A stretch of DNA of 64,000 bases from Flavobacteriales bacterium (lineage in GTDB: Bacteria; Bacteroidota; Bacteroidia; Flavobacteriales_F; PHOS-HE28), in assembly GCA_016710965.1 (NCBI GenBank), contig JADJTW010000031.1:806001-870000 (forward strand), written 5' to 3'. The notes below the pieces were generated by a model. That model saw only the letters and a program-made list of their open reading frames with translations, made no database searches and was not told the DNA's origin. Made by a program: the position numbers and the translations under genes. Below, piece by piece: positions 1 to 9,237 of the stretch. Positions within the stretch are counted from its first letter, which is position 1. Every line of letters begins with the position of its first letter.

Positions 1-1342
1 TGGGGAAAAGGCCGGGATTGAAGTTGAGCCCCCAATCACAGATATAGCCGTTGTCAATGGCGAAGAGGTCCGTGATCGTGAAGGTCCAGACGCCATTCAG
101 GTCGCATCCCTGCAGGTTGCTGAAGGGCTGCACGCTCTCGTAGGTGCCGCTAGCAAGCGTGCCGCCGCTGTTGGCCACCCACGTGCCGTTGGTAGCGATC
201 GGACTCCAGCAATATTCCCAGCAAACGCCCGGGGTGGTCGATTCATCATCCACCGGAATGCCCAGATACGTGCCACCACCGCCCTGTTGGTGGAACACCA
301 CGGTCTGTCCGCTAGGGCATGTGATCTGGATCACGAGGTCGCCCATATAGCTATGCTCCATGCTCACGCACACGCTCTCCAGGTCGTTCACGTTGGTGAG
401 CGTTTGCCCCGGAGAGAAATTGCTGAAGGTGATGGAGGTGTTGAAAGGTACGCCTTGAAGGTCGGGCAGGAAAATGCCGTTGCCCAAGGTCGACTCCGGC
501 AAAGCCGACCAGTTAACTGGCGTGGCAACGGCCGTTAGGTTCACGGCCTGGCCCTGGCAGATGGTCGTGTCGCCCGAGGTCCCTATGAACTCAGGTGTGG
601 TGCTCACGAGCACTTGCAGGTCCACATGGTTAACGCTCGAGCAACCGTTGTCATCCACTACAGTGACCTGCACTACGTACTCTGCGGGGGTGGGGAAATT
701 GTGCGTTACAAAAGGACCGCTGGTGCTATCCATGGTGCCATCAGCGAAATCCCAGATCCATTGCTGGACGGAGAATCCGGCGGCGGCATAGGATCCATTG
801 CCATCGATCTGGAGGTCCTCGCCTTGACAGACCAGCAGCGGTACTGGCAGGCCGCCCACAGTGGCGTCGGCGGTAGGTGGTTCGCAGGGCTGGAAGCAGG
901 TGATGGCGGCCGCGAACTCGCCCGTACCAGTGCTGTTGCTGGTGAACACCACCGTGAGGCAACCGGTGAAGTTGGCGAAGCTGGCACTTATGATCCCAGG
1001 GCTGTCGTTGCCCTGCCAGGTACCGATCAGCGGGTCGGAAGTGGATGTGCCATCGTATATGCTCATTTGGTCCAAGGGCGACGTTCCTGCGGTGCTCAGG
1101 TTGAAGATGATCCACTGTAGAGAGATCGCAGGGCCCGTACCATCTGGGCAAATGGTTGTGGTGAAGTTCTCGTTGTCCTGGTACGGGCCGCCATTGCCTT
1201 GGCTATCGAGGAAAGCCCCCTGGCAGGCGGTCACGCTCGGCTCGTACATGTAGTACTCCTGGGCTTGGGTGGCCGTGCATAATGCGGCAAGGGCCAAGAC
1301 CATTGCCATGCTTTTCACCATCCTGTTGTTGCTCATTCCCAT
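1..1342 (-). CDS. Secreted CUB/PKD/P-domain protein, C-terminus beyond window
   Basis: Partial gene: the frame stays open to the window edge, so about 447 residues of the N-terminal part are visible. The start at 1342 gives a signal peptide (MGMSNNRMVKSM followed by a hydrophobic stretch ending ATQAQ). Next come a CUB-like region (about residues 25-145, with the phrase LSTAGTSPLDQMSIYDG), a PKD-like domain (WIWDFADGT, about 175-245) and a proprotein-convertase P-domain-like region (DLESVCVSMEHSYMGDLVIQ to VWTFTITDLFAIDNG). This layout is typical of large Bacteroidota surface proteins exported by T9SS, with the sorting domain expected beyond the edge. Substrate or partner unknown. A shorter start at 1336 is also possible. 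Confidence 0.85.
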   Translation of the reverse strand, partial: MGMSNNRMVKSMAMVLALAALCTATQAQEYYMYEPSVTACQGAFLDSQGNGGPYQDNENFTTTICPDGTGPAISLQWIIFNLSTAGTSPLDQMSIYDGTSTSDPLIGTWQGNDSPGIISASFANFTGCLTVVFTSNSTGTGEFAAAITCFQPCEPPTADATVGGLPVPLLVCQGEDLQIDGNGSYAAAGFSVQQWIWDFADGTMDSTSGPFVTHNFPTPAEYVVQVTVVDDNGCSSVNHVDLQVLVSTTPEFIGTSGDTTICQGQAVNLTAVATPVNWSALPESTLGNGIFLPDLQGVPFNTSITFSNFSPGQTLTNVNDLESVCVSMEHSYMGDLVIQITCPSGQTVVFHQQGGGGTYLGIPVDDESTTPGVCWEYCWSPIATNGTWVANSGGTLASGTYESVQPFSNLQGCDLNGVWTFTITDLFAIDNGYICDWGLNFNPGLFP

Positions 1343-1412
1343 TGCGTCTTATCGTTATTCCTTCTGGCTACGGCGGCCGCGAAACTAAGGCCGGGACCGC
1401 AATGGCCGAGGC

Positions 1413-2408
1413 CTAGTTCATGCCCGTTCGATTGAGCCATACGGCCTTGCCCTCGCTCACTAGGCGCCCATCGGTGGTCATGGCCTCCACGGCCACCATG
1501 TACCAGCCGTCCTCGCAATTGGCTCCGGTCCAAGGCTCGCCGCTGTTGGTGCTGAAGACCAACTGGTTGCTCTTCATCGAATAGACCCGGAGCAGCATGC
1601 TCGTGAATCCATCCAACGGTACCGCATACACATCGTTGATACCGTCATTGTTCGGTGTGAACGTATTCGGCATGAAGGGCTTCGGGGCGGGTGGCAGGTC
1701 AGGAATGGCGGTTGGCGGATCGGCTACGCTGACTGGCTGCGGTGATATTGTGGTAGCGCTATTGGTGTCCACGCCGGCGCGCACATCGTCCTCAACCCTA
1801 TCGGTTATCTGAGTGATGATGCGATCCACGAGAGCGGCGCCATTGGCGGCCTCAGGGCTGTACGCCGGCTCTTGCTCAATGGAGGCTAGGGATGAACCTG
1901 AGCCTGCGGGAACGGGAAGCTCCATCTGAACGGATTGTCGTTCCGGGATTGCCGGGTGTTGAGGCAGGGCGATCGTAGCCGCGGGCGAATTCCCTTGCGG
2001 GCCAGCAGCCTCGACAGGTGCAGCCGTGATCGGCTCCGTTGCCAATTGCGCGTTGACGGCTTCAGGGCCCTTCACTTCAGCGACTGCGCCTTCCGGCGTT
2101 CCGCTGTTCAAGGTGTAGATGAGGCCGCCAACTGCGATCACCCCACCGAGCCCGGCAGCGATCCAACCGAAAGCACCCAGCCCGGAAGCAGCACCATGGC
2201 CCATCTGCGCGCTTATTGCTTGCCACGCACCAGGAGGCGCGCTCACCTCATGTCGGGTGAAGCGTTCACGGAAGATCTCGTTCACCGGATCGGCGGCGGG
2301 CGCGCCGGTGAGCAAGCGAGCCTCTATCACCTGCCAAGTGGCCGGGTCCACCGGTGCCTCGTGGCCCTGGAACCGCTCGCGAAGCAGGTCGTTCATGCTA
2401 TCCTTCAT
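1413..2408 (-). CDS. Anti-sigma-like membrane protein with CHU_C domain
   Basis: 331 residues. The predicted cytoplasmic N-terminus contains a duplicated motif, residues about 5-32 (NDLLRERFQGHE...TWQVIEARL) and 42-69 (NEIFRERFTRHE...AWQAISAQM). A single membrane helix follows at about 79-100, then a proline/alanine-rich linker, then a gliding-motility-associated C-terminal (CHU_C) domain beginning PNTFTPNNDGINDVY near residue 240. It lies immediately downstream of an ECF sigma gene. The start at 2408 overlaps the sigma stop by 11 bases, and an internal ATG at 2396 would remove the overlap. The position and topology suggest a transmembrane anti-sigma factor, with the CHU_C part acting as sensor or anchor outside the inner membrane. 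That role is inferred; no ZAS/RskA signature is visible. Confidence 0.8.
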   Translation of the reverse strand: MKDSMNDLLRERFQGHEAPVDPATWQVIEARLLTGAPAADPVNEIFRERFTRHEVSAPPGAWQAISAQMGHGAASGLGAFGWIAAGLGGVIAVGGLIYTLNSGTPEGAVAEVKGPEAVNAQLATEPITAAPVEAAGPQGNSPAATIALPQHPAIPERQSVQMELPVPAGSGSSLASIEQEPAYSPEAANGAALVDRIITQITDRVEDDVRAGVDTNSATTISPQPVSVADPPTAIPDLPPAPKPFMPNTFTPNNDGINDVYAVPLDGFTSMLLRVYSMKSNQLVFSTNSGEPWTGANCEDGWYMVAVEAMTTDGRLVSEGKAVWLNRTGMN

Positions 2409-2955
2409 GGTCGTGTGCGTAAGGCGCTGCGACCTCCTTGGGCAGCAGCTTGCGCAGGTAGGCCCGCGCTTTCATGAATTGCGATTTTGATGTGTTCTCC
2501 GAGATGCCCAGTTGCTCGGCGATCTCCTTGTGCGGAAAGCCCTCGATGGCAAACAGGTTGAATACGGTACGATAGCCGGGTGGCAAAGCCTGGATCAAGG
2601 CCATCAATTCATCGGTGCTCATGGTGCTGAGCACTTGGGCGTCCTCTTGATGCAAGTGCTCGGCCTCGCTGAGGTCCAGGCTGTGGTCATAGGGCTTGTT
2701 GCGCCTGATGTGGTCCAAGGCCGTATTCACCATGGTGCGCGCAATCCAGCCGCCCAAGGGTCCATCGCCGCGGAAATGGTCCATTTTCTGGAAGACCTTC
2801 ACGAAGCCGTCTTGAAGCATATCCTGGGCCTGCTCCCTGTTACCGGCGTATCGCATGCAAATGCTCATCATCTTCCGCGCATAGGCCTTGTACAGGGCTT
2901 TCTGCGCAATGGGATCGCCAGCAACGCACCCCGATACTAGCTGGTCATCTGTCAT
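2398..2955 (-). CDS. ECF RNA polymerase sigma-70 factor
   Basis: 185 residues, usual ECF length. Region 2 is visible at about residues 20-85 (ALYKAYARKMMSICMRYAGN, then QDMLQDGFVKVFQKMDHFRG). Region 4 is at about 125-175 (ALPPGYRTVFNLFAIEGF, then HKEIAEQLGISENTSKSQ), the helix-turn-helix that reads the -35 element. It directs RNA polymerase to a dedicated regulon. It is probably co-transcribed with the downstream anti-sigma-like CHU_C protein, which starts within or just after its 3' end. The neighbouring T9SS-type cargo genes are plausible targets, but the sequence does not prove this. Confidence 0.95.
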   Translation of the reverse strand: MTDDQLVSGCVAGDPIAQKALYKAYARKMMSICMRYAGNREQAQDMLQDGFVKVFQKMDHFRGDGPLGGWIARTMVNTALDHIRRNKPYDHSLDLSEAEHLHQEDAQVLSTMSTDELMALIQALPPGYRTVFNLFAIEGFPHKEIAEQLGISENTSKSQFMKARAYLRKLLPKEVAAPYAHDHEG

Positions 2956-3095
2956 GGCGATCCGCTGGTTGATGATGCGATCCCGGCCTCCGAAGTTGCC
3001 CGACGGACCGGTCTGAGGGCCATGAAGTTAGGCTACAGCACAAGGGAGCGCGCACGGTGGCTGGAGGGGTACTGTCACCTACAACCAGCCCGAAT

Positions 3096-4172
3096 TCACA
3101 ACGCCCTGACGATCAGGGAAGTCTTGGGTCCGCCGGGGCCGCTTATCCGAAGTTGGTAGGGGCCAGGTGCCAGATCATCCAGAGAAATGTCGAACCGTTG
3201 TTGGCCTGGCTTGATCACGAACGATTTGATGAGGCGACCATCCAAAGTCAGCAGATCGATGGTTTCCAGGCGGTGGCTGCCCGAAAGCACAACCTGCATG
3301 TTGCCAACGGTCGGATTCGGGTATGTCGAAACGGCGACATCGTGCTCCGGCGACGAGCCAAGCCAGAGCCCGGGCACGACCACCTCGCAATCGCCTCCGA
3401 TGAACGCATACGGCGGGTCGGTCGTCAATTGCGAAAGATCCAAATAGATCGACGCGCTATCGAGGCGATGCACGCCATCCGGGTCCCCACCTGGACCGTC
3501 GAACGCTTCGGAGTCTTGATTGAACTGCCCGACCGATAAATAGTGGTTCATGTCGCCGGTGTCCGCTCCGACGTCAGCTGTGCCTGTACCGAATCCGCCC
3601 ACGCCCTGGCCCGCATCACCGGTAGCCCATTGCATATCGCGGTAACAGAAAGCGGTGTTCGTGCCTACGGGCAAGGAGGGGTCATTGCCATCCGTAAGCG
3701 TGAGCTGGAACGTATTCTGCTTGTCGAGATGGTTCTGGAAATAGCCCACCCGAACCCAATTGATGCGAATGGAAGAGGGGCCGATCTTATAGTAGACCTT
3801 GTTGCATGTGGCGCACAGGGCGGACAGGTCAACATCCGCGAAGAACGGTGCCACAAAGCGTAAGGGGCCGGCATGCGGGATGTCCCAACCCCACGCCGTG
3901 GATGCGATGCGGAAGGTGATGTATCCGTTGACAGAGATGAAGAGACTGTCCTCTGGCAGACCGAAGAATTGATACGGGAAGGGCAGATACACGGCTCCGT
4001 GCGCGCCATCGTCGGCGTTGTTCACGCCAAGGACCGCATTCCAATCGGTGGTGTTCTCAAGCAACGTGTAGCTCGCGTCGGGTTCAACCCAGCAGGAGCA
4101 TGGCTCCTGAGCACTCGCCACGAACATGGCAATGAGCAGAGCGCAGGAAAGTGCGCTCGTCTTTCGAACCAA
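3096..4172 (-). CDS. Nidogen-like (NIDO) protein with T9SS type A sorting domain
   Basis: I place the start at a TTG codon (4172). It gives a good signal peptide (LVRKTSALSCALLIAMFVASAQ) and lies 29 bases after the stop of the upstream gene; the longer frame upstream reads as non-coding. About 358 residues. The body is a NIDO-like domain: PDASYTLLENTTDW, VNGYITF, VAPFFADVD, then a conserved CYRDMQWATGDA. It ends in a T9SS type A sorting domain (STYPNPTVGNMQVV to the C-terminus), which directs export across the outer membrane and attachment to the cell surface. The NIDO region is paralogous to that of the adjacent upstream gene. Function unknown; adhesion is a guess. Confidence 0.85.
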   Translation of the reverse strand: MVRKTSALSCALLIAMFVASAQEPCSCWVEPDASYTLLENTTDWNAVLGVNNADDGAHGAVYLPFPYQFFGLPEDSLFISVNGYITFRIASTAWGWDIPHAGPLRFVAPFFADVDLSALCATCNKVYYKIGPSSIRINWVRVGYFQNHLDKQNTFQLTLTDGNDPSLPVGTNTAFCYRDMQWATGDAGQGVGGFGTGTADVGADTGDMNHYLSVGQFNQDSEAFDGPGGDPDGVHRLDSASIYLDLSQLTTDPPYAFIGGDCEVVVPGLWLGSSPEHDVAVSTYPNPTVGNMQVVLSGSHRLETIDLLTLDGRLIKSFVIKPGQQRFDISLDDLAPGPYQLRISGPGGPKTSLIVRAL

Positions 4173-4201
4173 GAGCGATGTACAGAGGCCAAGCCCCGCG
4201 A

Positions 4202-7093
4202 TCACTTGATCAGGGTAACCGTGCCGAAGAGCTCCAGTTTGTCCGCAGCGTACATCGGCAGGGTCTCCATGCGCCAGACATAGACACCCTGTGCGGCCAT
4301 GGTCCCCCCATAGGTCCCATCCCACCCTTCAGTGGGATCCGTGGTGCTGAAGATGAGCTCGCCCCAGCGGTTGAACACCTGGAAGACGTGTTCCTTTGGA
4401 ACGATGTCGAACAGCCGTGGGATGTACTTATCGTTCACACCATCGCCGTCAGGGCTGAAAGCATTCGGCGTCCAGATGGCCGGTACTACGATCTCCACCG
4501 TTTGGCACAAGGTGTCCACGCAGCCGTAGCGATCAGCCACGTTAAGGCAGATCTGGTGCGTGGAACCGAGCACGTCGTTGAACCATTGGTGCGCATGCAC
4601 ACCGGTGTCCAACGGTTGGTCGTCCAGTTCCCATCCGTAGTACACATTGTTGAGGTCCTCGGCCGAGAAGAAGATCGTGCTATTGTCCACGGTTCCGGGG
4701 TTCGGCGATGAAAGGAAGCTCGCGCTCGGTGCTTCCTCGACCAGGATCATGTGCGTCCGGAAGAGGAAGTCGGTGCAGCCCAGAGGCGAAGTAACAGTGA
4801 GCCGTACGGGATACCAGCCCGGCTCCAGGTACAGGTGCTCCACGCTATCGCAAGCCACGACTGTGCTTCCATCGCCCAGTTGCCACACGCAATTGTTGCC
4901 CACATCCTCCGGAGGCGTTGTGTTGTACAGCGTGGCCAGCAGCGGATGGCAACCGGAATCGGGCTCGGCCACGAAAGCCACGCGTGGCAAGGGGTTGATC
5001 GTGACCGCTACCAGTGCGGTATCGATCAGGTGATCGCACTCATCAGTGCCGTACACCACGTACGCGTGGGGTCCGCTAAGCGCAGTAGGAGGATTGAGCA
5101 CGCCGCTATGCGTCGCTTGCATCGGATCCAGCCATACGCCATTCAGGTCGGGTGCGTTGCCCAAGAGCGGGAAGAGCGGAACCTGCCCATCGTTGGCGCA
5201 TTTGGTGAGGCTGCCGTCATCCCCCGCCCATGGCGCAGGGTGCATGGCCAAGGTGAGGGTTGTGCTATGGTCGAGGCAGGGGAGCGCACTTGTTACGGTA
5301 TAGGTGTAAATGCCTTGGGCATCCGTGGCTGCGACCCAGTTGTCGCTCCAGACCGCCCCGTTGGGTGCGGTCCATGTGCCGCCGGGAGTCGGAGCACCGT
5401 TCAGCGCATCTAGCATGTCCAGGGTGGCCGCGTCCTCGCAAAGGGTGAGGCCGTTAGGCAAGCCAGCGTCGACATATTGATTGACAGTGATGGCCACGAC
5501 AGCAGTGTCGTTGGGACATGGCGAAGAGCCGGAAATGACGTACGTGTAGTTCCCCGTGCCATCGATACTGGGATCGAGGGTGCCAGTGAAGGATTGCCCA
5601 GTCGCCGAAGTCCAGGCGCCATTCGCCTGAGGCGCCCCACCCAACAGTCCGAAAAGGTCCACTGGCTGGCCATCGCTGCAATAGACGCTGGCCGCATTGT
5701 TACCGGCCCATGCATGCGGCACCTCGGTGATGGTGGCCGTGCCGAGCGAAGCACAGTTGCCTCCAAGGAGCACCGCATACAGGTAGTCGCCGGGCACGTC
5801 CGCAATCGGGTTGAAAGTGCCGCTGTGGGCCGCGCCGTTCGGGTCGGTCCATGAACCGCCACCAGGAGCATTGGGCCCCATTACATCGGCGAGGAGGTCG
5901 ATGGGCGCACCATTGTCGCAGACGGAAAGCGAGCCTGGTGGCAGTGCCCCGCCTTGGATCACATGCACAACGACGGTGAAATCAGTGCTTAGCGAGGGTG
6001 TCCCATCGTCCGTTCCGGTGAACGTGACCGTGTGGTAGCCGATGTCGGCGGGCAGCGGTGTGAATTCAACCGTGATGTCGGCGTTGAGTCCGGCCGTGCT
6101 CGTGATCACGTTCCAGTTGCTGAGCGTGGGTGCCGAGCTTGAGGGGGTGGTGATCTGCGCGGGTTCCGGAGAGAGGAAGGTGACGCTCAACGTCGCGAGT
6201 TCGCCAACGCAGAGCACCATGCTGTCGCATACGCTTTGGCTCGTGATCACCGGAGGCACGTTGGCCTGGGTTTGATTGGTGGTGAAGCTGAGGTACTTGT
6301 AGTCCAGCCAGCTTACGCCATCAGGCACGCCGAATGGTCCGTCGTAATCGATGCCCGCATGATCGAACCGGCCGAAGAGCATGTAGTTGACACCATCGCC
6401 CTTGTTGGCTCCCACGGTCGCCGGTGTTCCGCCGAAACCACCGACACCGCCCGATGCTGAACCGGTTGTCCACTGCATGTCCCGATAGCAGAAGCTCACG
6501 TTAGCGCCGTTGGCAACTATCGGGTCGGCAGCATTGGTGATGATCACTTGGAAGGTGTTGAGCTTGTCGGTCTGCATGCTGTAATAGCCTACATCCACCC
6601 AGTTCACATACATCGCGGTGGGCGTCACCTTGTACCATACTTGGCCCCCGTTGGCCGGTCGAGTGTCCACATCGGCCCAGAAGGGCGCCACCATCACGAA
6701 GTTGGCGCTGGGAAAGCCTTGAGAGCTGTAGGCGCCATAGGGCGAGCCGAAGGAGATGTTCCCGTTGTTATTGATGTAGCAGCTGTTGTAGTTGGTGCCG
6801 TACAGGTAGAAGTTGAAAGGCAGCGGGATCTGTGCCGAGGAGAGATCGTCGTTGGGCTGCATCGCCAACGTGTAGCTGGCATCGGGCGGGATCCAGCAAT
6901 CGCACACGCGCGGGCCACCACCGCCGGTAACGGGCACTTCCGCCTCATCCACTGGAGGTGGAGAGGGCGGCAACGCGTTGGCCGCTTTCCAATCGTCGTA
7001 TCCGGCCTGCCCGGGCTGCGGTTGCTGGGCGTTGGCCGTGAAAACGCCAGCGAGCAGAAGCATCGCGGCGCATACTATCCCCTTATTCAGCAT
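4202..7093 (-). CDS. Large NIDO/PKD surface protein with CHU_C C-terminus
   Basis: The start at ATG 7093 is chosen over a GTG at 7153 because it opens a clear signal peptide (MLNKGIVCAAMLLLAGVFTANAQ); about 963 residues. An N-terminal NIDO-like domain (PDASYTLAMQPNDD, FVMVAPFWADVD, CYRDMQWTTGSASGG) is followed by a cadherin/Ig-like stretch and three or four short repeats of the type ADVMGPNAPGGGSWTDPNG, GLLGGAPQANGAWTSATG, DALNGAPTPGGTWTAPNG. A PKD domain (CVWQLGDGSTVVACDSVEHLY) and a terminal gliding-motility CHU_C domain (WTPNAFSPDGDGVNDKYIP) complete it. It is predicted to be secreted by T9SS. Probably co-transcribed with the shorter NIDO gene downstream. Confidence 0.9.
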   Translation of the reverse strand: MLNKGIVCAAMLLLAGVFTANAQQPQPGQAGYDDWKAANALPPSPPPVDEAEVPVTGGGGPRVCDCWIPPDASYTLAMQPNDDLSSAQIPLPFNFYLYGTNYNSCYINNNGNISFGSPYGAYSSQGFPSANFVMVAPFWADVDTRPANGGQVWYKVTPTAMYVNWVDVGYYSMQTDKLNTFQVIITNAADPIVANGANVSFCYRDMQWTTGSASGGVGGFGGTPATVGANKGDGVNYMLFGRFDHAGIDYDGPFGVPDGVSWLDYKYLSFTTNQTQANVPPVITSQSVCDSMVLCVGELATLSVTFLSPEPAQITTPSSSAPTLSNWNVITSTAGLNADITVEFTPLPADIGYHTVTFTGTDDGTPSLSTDFTVVVHVIQGGALPPGSLSVCDNGAPIDLLADVMGPNAPGGGSWTDPNGAAHSGTFNPIADVPGDYLYAVLLGGNCASLGTATITEVPHAWAGNNAASVYCSDGQPVDLFGLLGGAPQANGAWTSATGQSFTGTLDPSIDGTGNYTYVISGSSPCPNDTAVVAITVNQYVDAGLPNGLTLCEDAATLDMLDALNGAPTPGGTWTAPNGAVWSDNWVAATDAQGIYTYTVTSALPCLDHSTTLTLAMHPAPWAGDDGSLTKCANDGQVPLFPLLGNAPDLNGVWLDPMQATHSGVLNPPTALSGPHAYVVYGTDECDHLIDTALVAVTINPLPRVAFVAEPDSGCHPLLATLYNTTPPEDVGNNCVWQLGDGSTVVACDSVEHLYLEPGWYPVRLTVTSPLGCTDFLFRTHMILVEEAPSASFLSSPNPGTVDNSTIFFSAEDLNNVYYGWELDDQPLDTGVHAHQWFNDVLGSTHQICLNVADRYGCVDTLCQTVEIVVPAIWTPNAFSPDGDGVNDKYIPRLFDIVPKEHVFQVFNRWGELIFSTTDPTEGWDGTYGGTMAAQGVYVWRMETLPMYAADKLELFGTVTLIK

Positions 7094-7243
7094 GGTTCGG
7101 CTGGGTTGGGTATCTGTTCTAGCGTTCGTGTTCAATGTCCCTCGTTCATCCACTGGAGCGGGTTTCCCTGTTCCATTTCCACCGGTGCTTGCCCTTCCGG
7201 GTGAAGCATACTATCCCATGATGCACGCCAGGGACCACCGGTT

Positions 7244-7264
7244 GCCTGCCTTCCCCGGGCAGGC
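7244..7264. other. GC-rich hairpin in divergent intergenic region
   Basis: A perfect 7-bp stem (GCCTGCC/GGCAGGC) with a 7-base loop lies between the divergently transcribed NIDO gene and lepA. There is no T-tract and both genes point away from it, so a terminator role is unlikely. The GGCAGGCGGG-type core recurs near 9890 and 14631. Confidence 0.4.
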
Positions 7265-7308
7265 CGCTCCAAGATAGGCGATTGGTCAGCCCGCGCGCAC
7301 CGATCGGC

Positions 7309-7316
7309 TACTTTCG
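7309..7316 (+). promoter_or_regulatory. Putative -7 box (TACTTTCG) of lepA
   Basis: TACTTTCG matches the Bacteroidota TAnnTTTG -7 element with one change, and a TTGG lies 23 bases upstream as a possible -33 element. It is 50 bases before the lepA ATG. The same box recurs before many other genes in this window. Confidence 0.5.
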
Positions 7317-7365
7317 CGGCCCGCATTTCGGGGCTACCGTCGCCCCTAGCCTGCCGAGCTTCCCC

Positions 7366-9237
7366 ATGGACCATATCCGCAACTTCTGCATCATCGCCCA
7401 TATCGACCACGGCAAAAGCACCCTGGCCGACCGCCTGTTGCAGATGACAGGCACCATTGCCGACCGCGATATGCAGGCCCAGAACCTGGATGATATGGAC
7501 CTGGAGCGCGAGCGGGGCATCACCATCAAGAGCAAGGCGATCCAGATGGACTACACCCTCAATGGGCAGAAGTACATCCTGAACCTCATCGACACCCCCG
7601 GCCATGTGGACTTCAGCTATGAGGTCAGCCGCAGCATCGCCGCTTGCGAAGGGGCCCTGCTCATAGTGGATGCAACCCAAGGGATCCAGGCGCAGACCAT
7701 CAGCAATCTCTACCTCGCCCTCGAGCATGACCTCACGATCATCCCCGTCCTGAACAAGATGGACCTCGCTTCGGCCAACCCGGAGGAAGTGAAGGACCAG
7801 ATCGTGGACCTGCTCGGCTGCAAGCGCGAGGAGATCATGGCCGCTAGTGGCAAGACGGGCCTCGGCGTCGACAAGATCCTCGAAGAGGTCGTGGCGCGCA
7901 TACCTGCGCCGAAGGGCGATCCGAGCGCGCCATTGCAAGCGCTCATCTTCGACAGCGTCTTCAACCCTTTCCGTGGCATCATCGCCTACTTCCGCGTGAT
8001 GAACGGAACCATCCGCAAGGGCGACAACGTGAAATTCTTCAACACCGGCGTGGAATACGCCGCCGATGAAGTGGGCTGCTTGAAGATGACGATACAGCCC
8101 CGGCCCGAAGTGAAGGCGGGCGATGTGGGCTACATCATCAGCGGCATCAAGACCGCCAGCGAAGTGAAAGTGGGCGACACCATCACGCACCGCGATCGTC
8201 CTTGCGCCGAATCCATCCACGGCTTCGAGCATGTGAAGCCCATGGTGTGGGCGGGCATCTTTCCGGTGGACACGGACGATTATGAGGAGATGCGCGACGC
8301 CATGGAGAAGCTCCAGCTCAACGACGCCAGCTTGACCTGGACGCCAGAGAGCAGTGCAGCGCTCGGCTTCGGTTTCCGTTGCGGCTTCCTTGGTCTCTTG
8401 CACATGGAGATCATCCAGGAGCGGCTCCAACGCGAATTCAACATGAGCGTGATCACCACGGTGCCCAACGTGGGCTATGTGATCACCAAGACCAACGGCG
8501 AGGTCTTCGAGATCCACAACCCGAGCGAGCTGCCGGATGTGATGCACATCGAGAAGATCGAGGAGCCCTACATCAAGGCGCAGGTGATCACCAAGGCCGA
8601 ATACACCGGGGCGATCATGACGCTCTGCATCGAGAAGCGCGGCAACCTCACCGGCCAGAACTACCTCACCACCGATCGCGTGGAGCTGAATTTCGAATTG
8701 CCGCTCGGCGAAGTGGTCTTCGATTTCTATGACAAGCTCAAGTCGATCTCACGCGGTTACGCGAGCTTCGACTACCACCCGGTGGGCATGAAGGAGAGCG
8801 ACCTCATCAAGCTCGACATCCTGCTCAACAGCGAACGCGTGGATGCCTTGAGCGCGCTCATCCACCGCGATCATGCGCACGAGCTGGGCAAGAAAATGTG
8901 CAGCAAGCTGAAGGAGCTGCTGCCGCGCCAGCAGTTCGACATTCCCATACAGGCGGCCATCGGGGCCAAGATCGTGGCGCGCGAAACGGTGAAGGCCCTG
9001 CGCAAGGACGTGACCGCCAAGTGCTACGGCGGCGACATCAGCCGCAAACGCAAATTGCTGGAGAAGCAGAAGGAAGGGAAGAAGAAGATGAAGCAGGACG
9101 GCGGTCCGCAAGCCTCCGGCGTGCGAAACGGGGCAAAGCGAACGAGGAGGGGAAAGAGAGCAGGACCTGTCCCAAGGGGGATCGGAACGGTCGAGGTTCC
9201 GCAGCAGGCCTTCCTGGCTGTGCTGAAACTGGATTGA
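7366..9237 (+). CDS. lepA: Elongation factor 4 (LepA) with inserted C-terminal segment
   Basis: Ribosome-associated translational GTPase that back-translocates stalled or mis-translocated ribosomes. The start MDHIRNFCIIAHIDHGKST fits the family; an upstream in-frame start adds a poorly coding 28-residue leader. G1 AHIDHGKST, G3 DTPGH and G4 NKMD are all present, with the LepA-specific C-terminal domain. Unusual feature: family members run directly from GKKKMKQ into IGxVEVPQ.AFLAVLK, whereas here about 28 residues (codons 9097-9180, rich in Arg, Gly and Pro) intervene. The conserved tail is encoded just before the stop, and two further copies of the tail-coding DNA follow. The gene looks functional because the reading frame is preserved. 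Confidence 0.97.
   Translation: MDHIRNFCIIAHIDHGKSTLADRLLQMTGTIADRDMQAQNLDDMDLERERGITIKSKAIQMDYTLNGQKYILNLIDTPGHVDFSYEVSRSIAACEGALLIVDATQGIQAQTISNLYLALEHDLTIIPVLNKMDLASANPEEVKDQIVDLLGCKREEIMAASGKTGLGVDKILEEVVARIPAPKGDPSAPLQALIFDSVFNPFRGIIAYFRVMNGTIRKGDNVKFFNTGVEYAADEVGCLKMTIQPRPEVKAGDVGYIISGIKTASEVKVGDTITHRDRPCAESIHGFEHVKPMVWAGIFPVDTDDYEEMRDAMEKLQLNDASLTWTPESSAALGFGFRCGFLGLLHMEIIQERLQREFNMSVITTVPNVGYVITKTNGEVFEIHNPSELPDVMHIEKIEEPYIKAQVITKAEYTGAIMTLCIEKRGNLTGQNYLTTDRVELNFELPLGEVVFDFYDKLKSISRGYASFDYHPVGMKESDLIKLDILLNSERVDALSALIHRDHAHELGKKMCSKLKELLPRQQFDIPIQAAIGAKIVARETVKALRKDVTAKCYGGDISRKRKLLEKQKEGKKKMKQDGGPQASGVRNGAKRTRRGKRAGPVPRGIGTVEVPQQAFLAVLKLD

Noticed and set aside
7132..8547. 471-codon frame antisense to lepA
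   Set aside because: Shadow of a GC-rich gene: it lies opposite LepA codons and its composition (H, D, V-rich strings) resembles no protein family.
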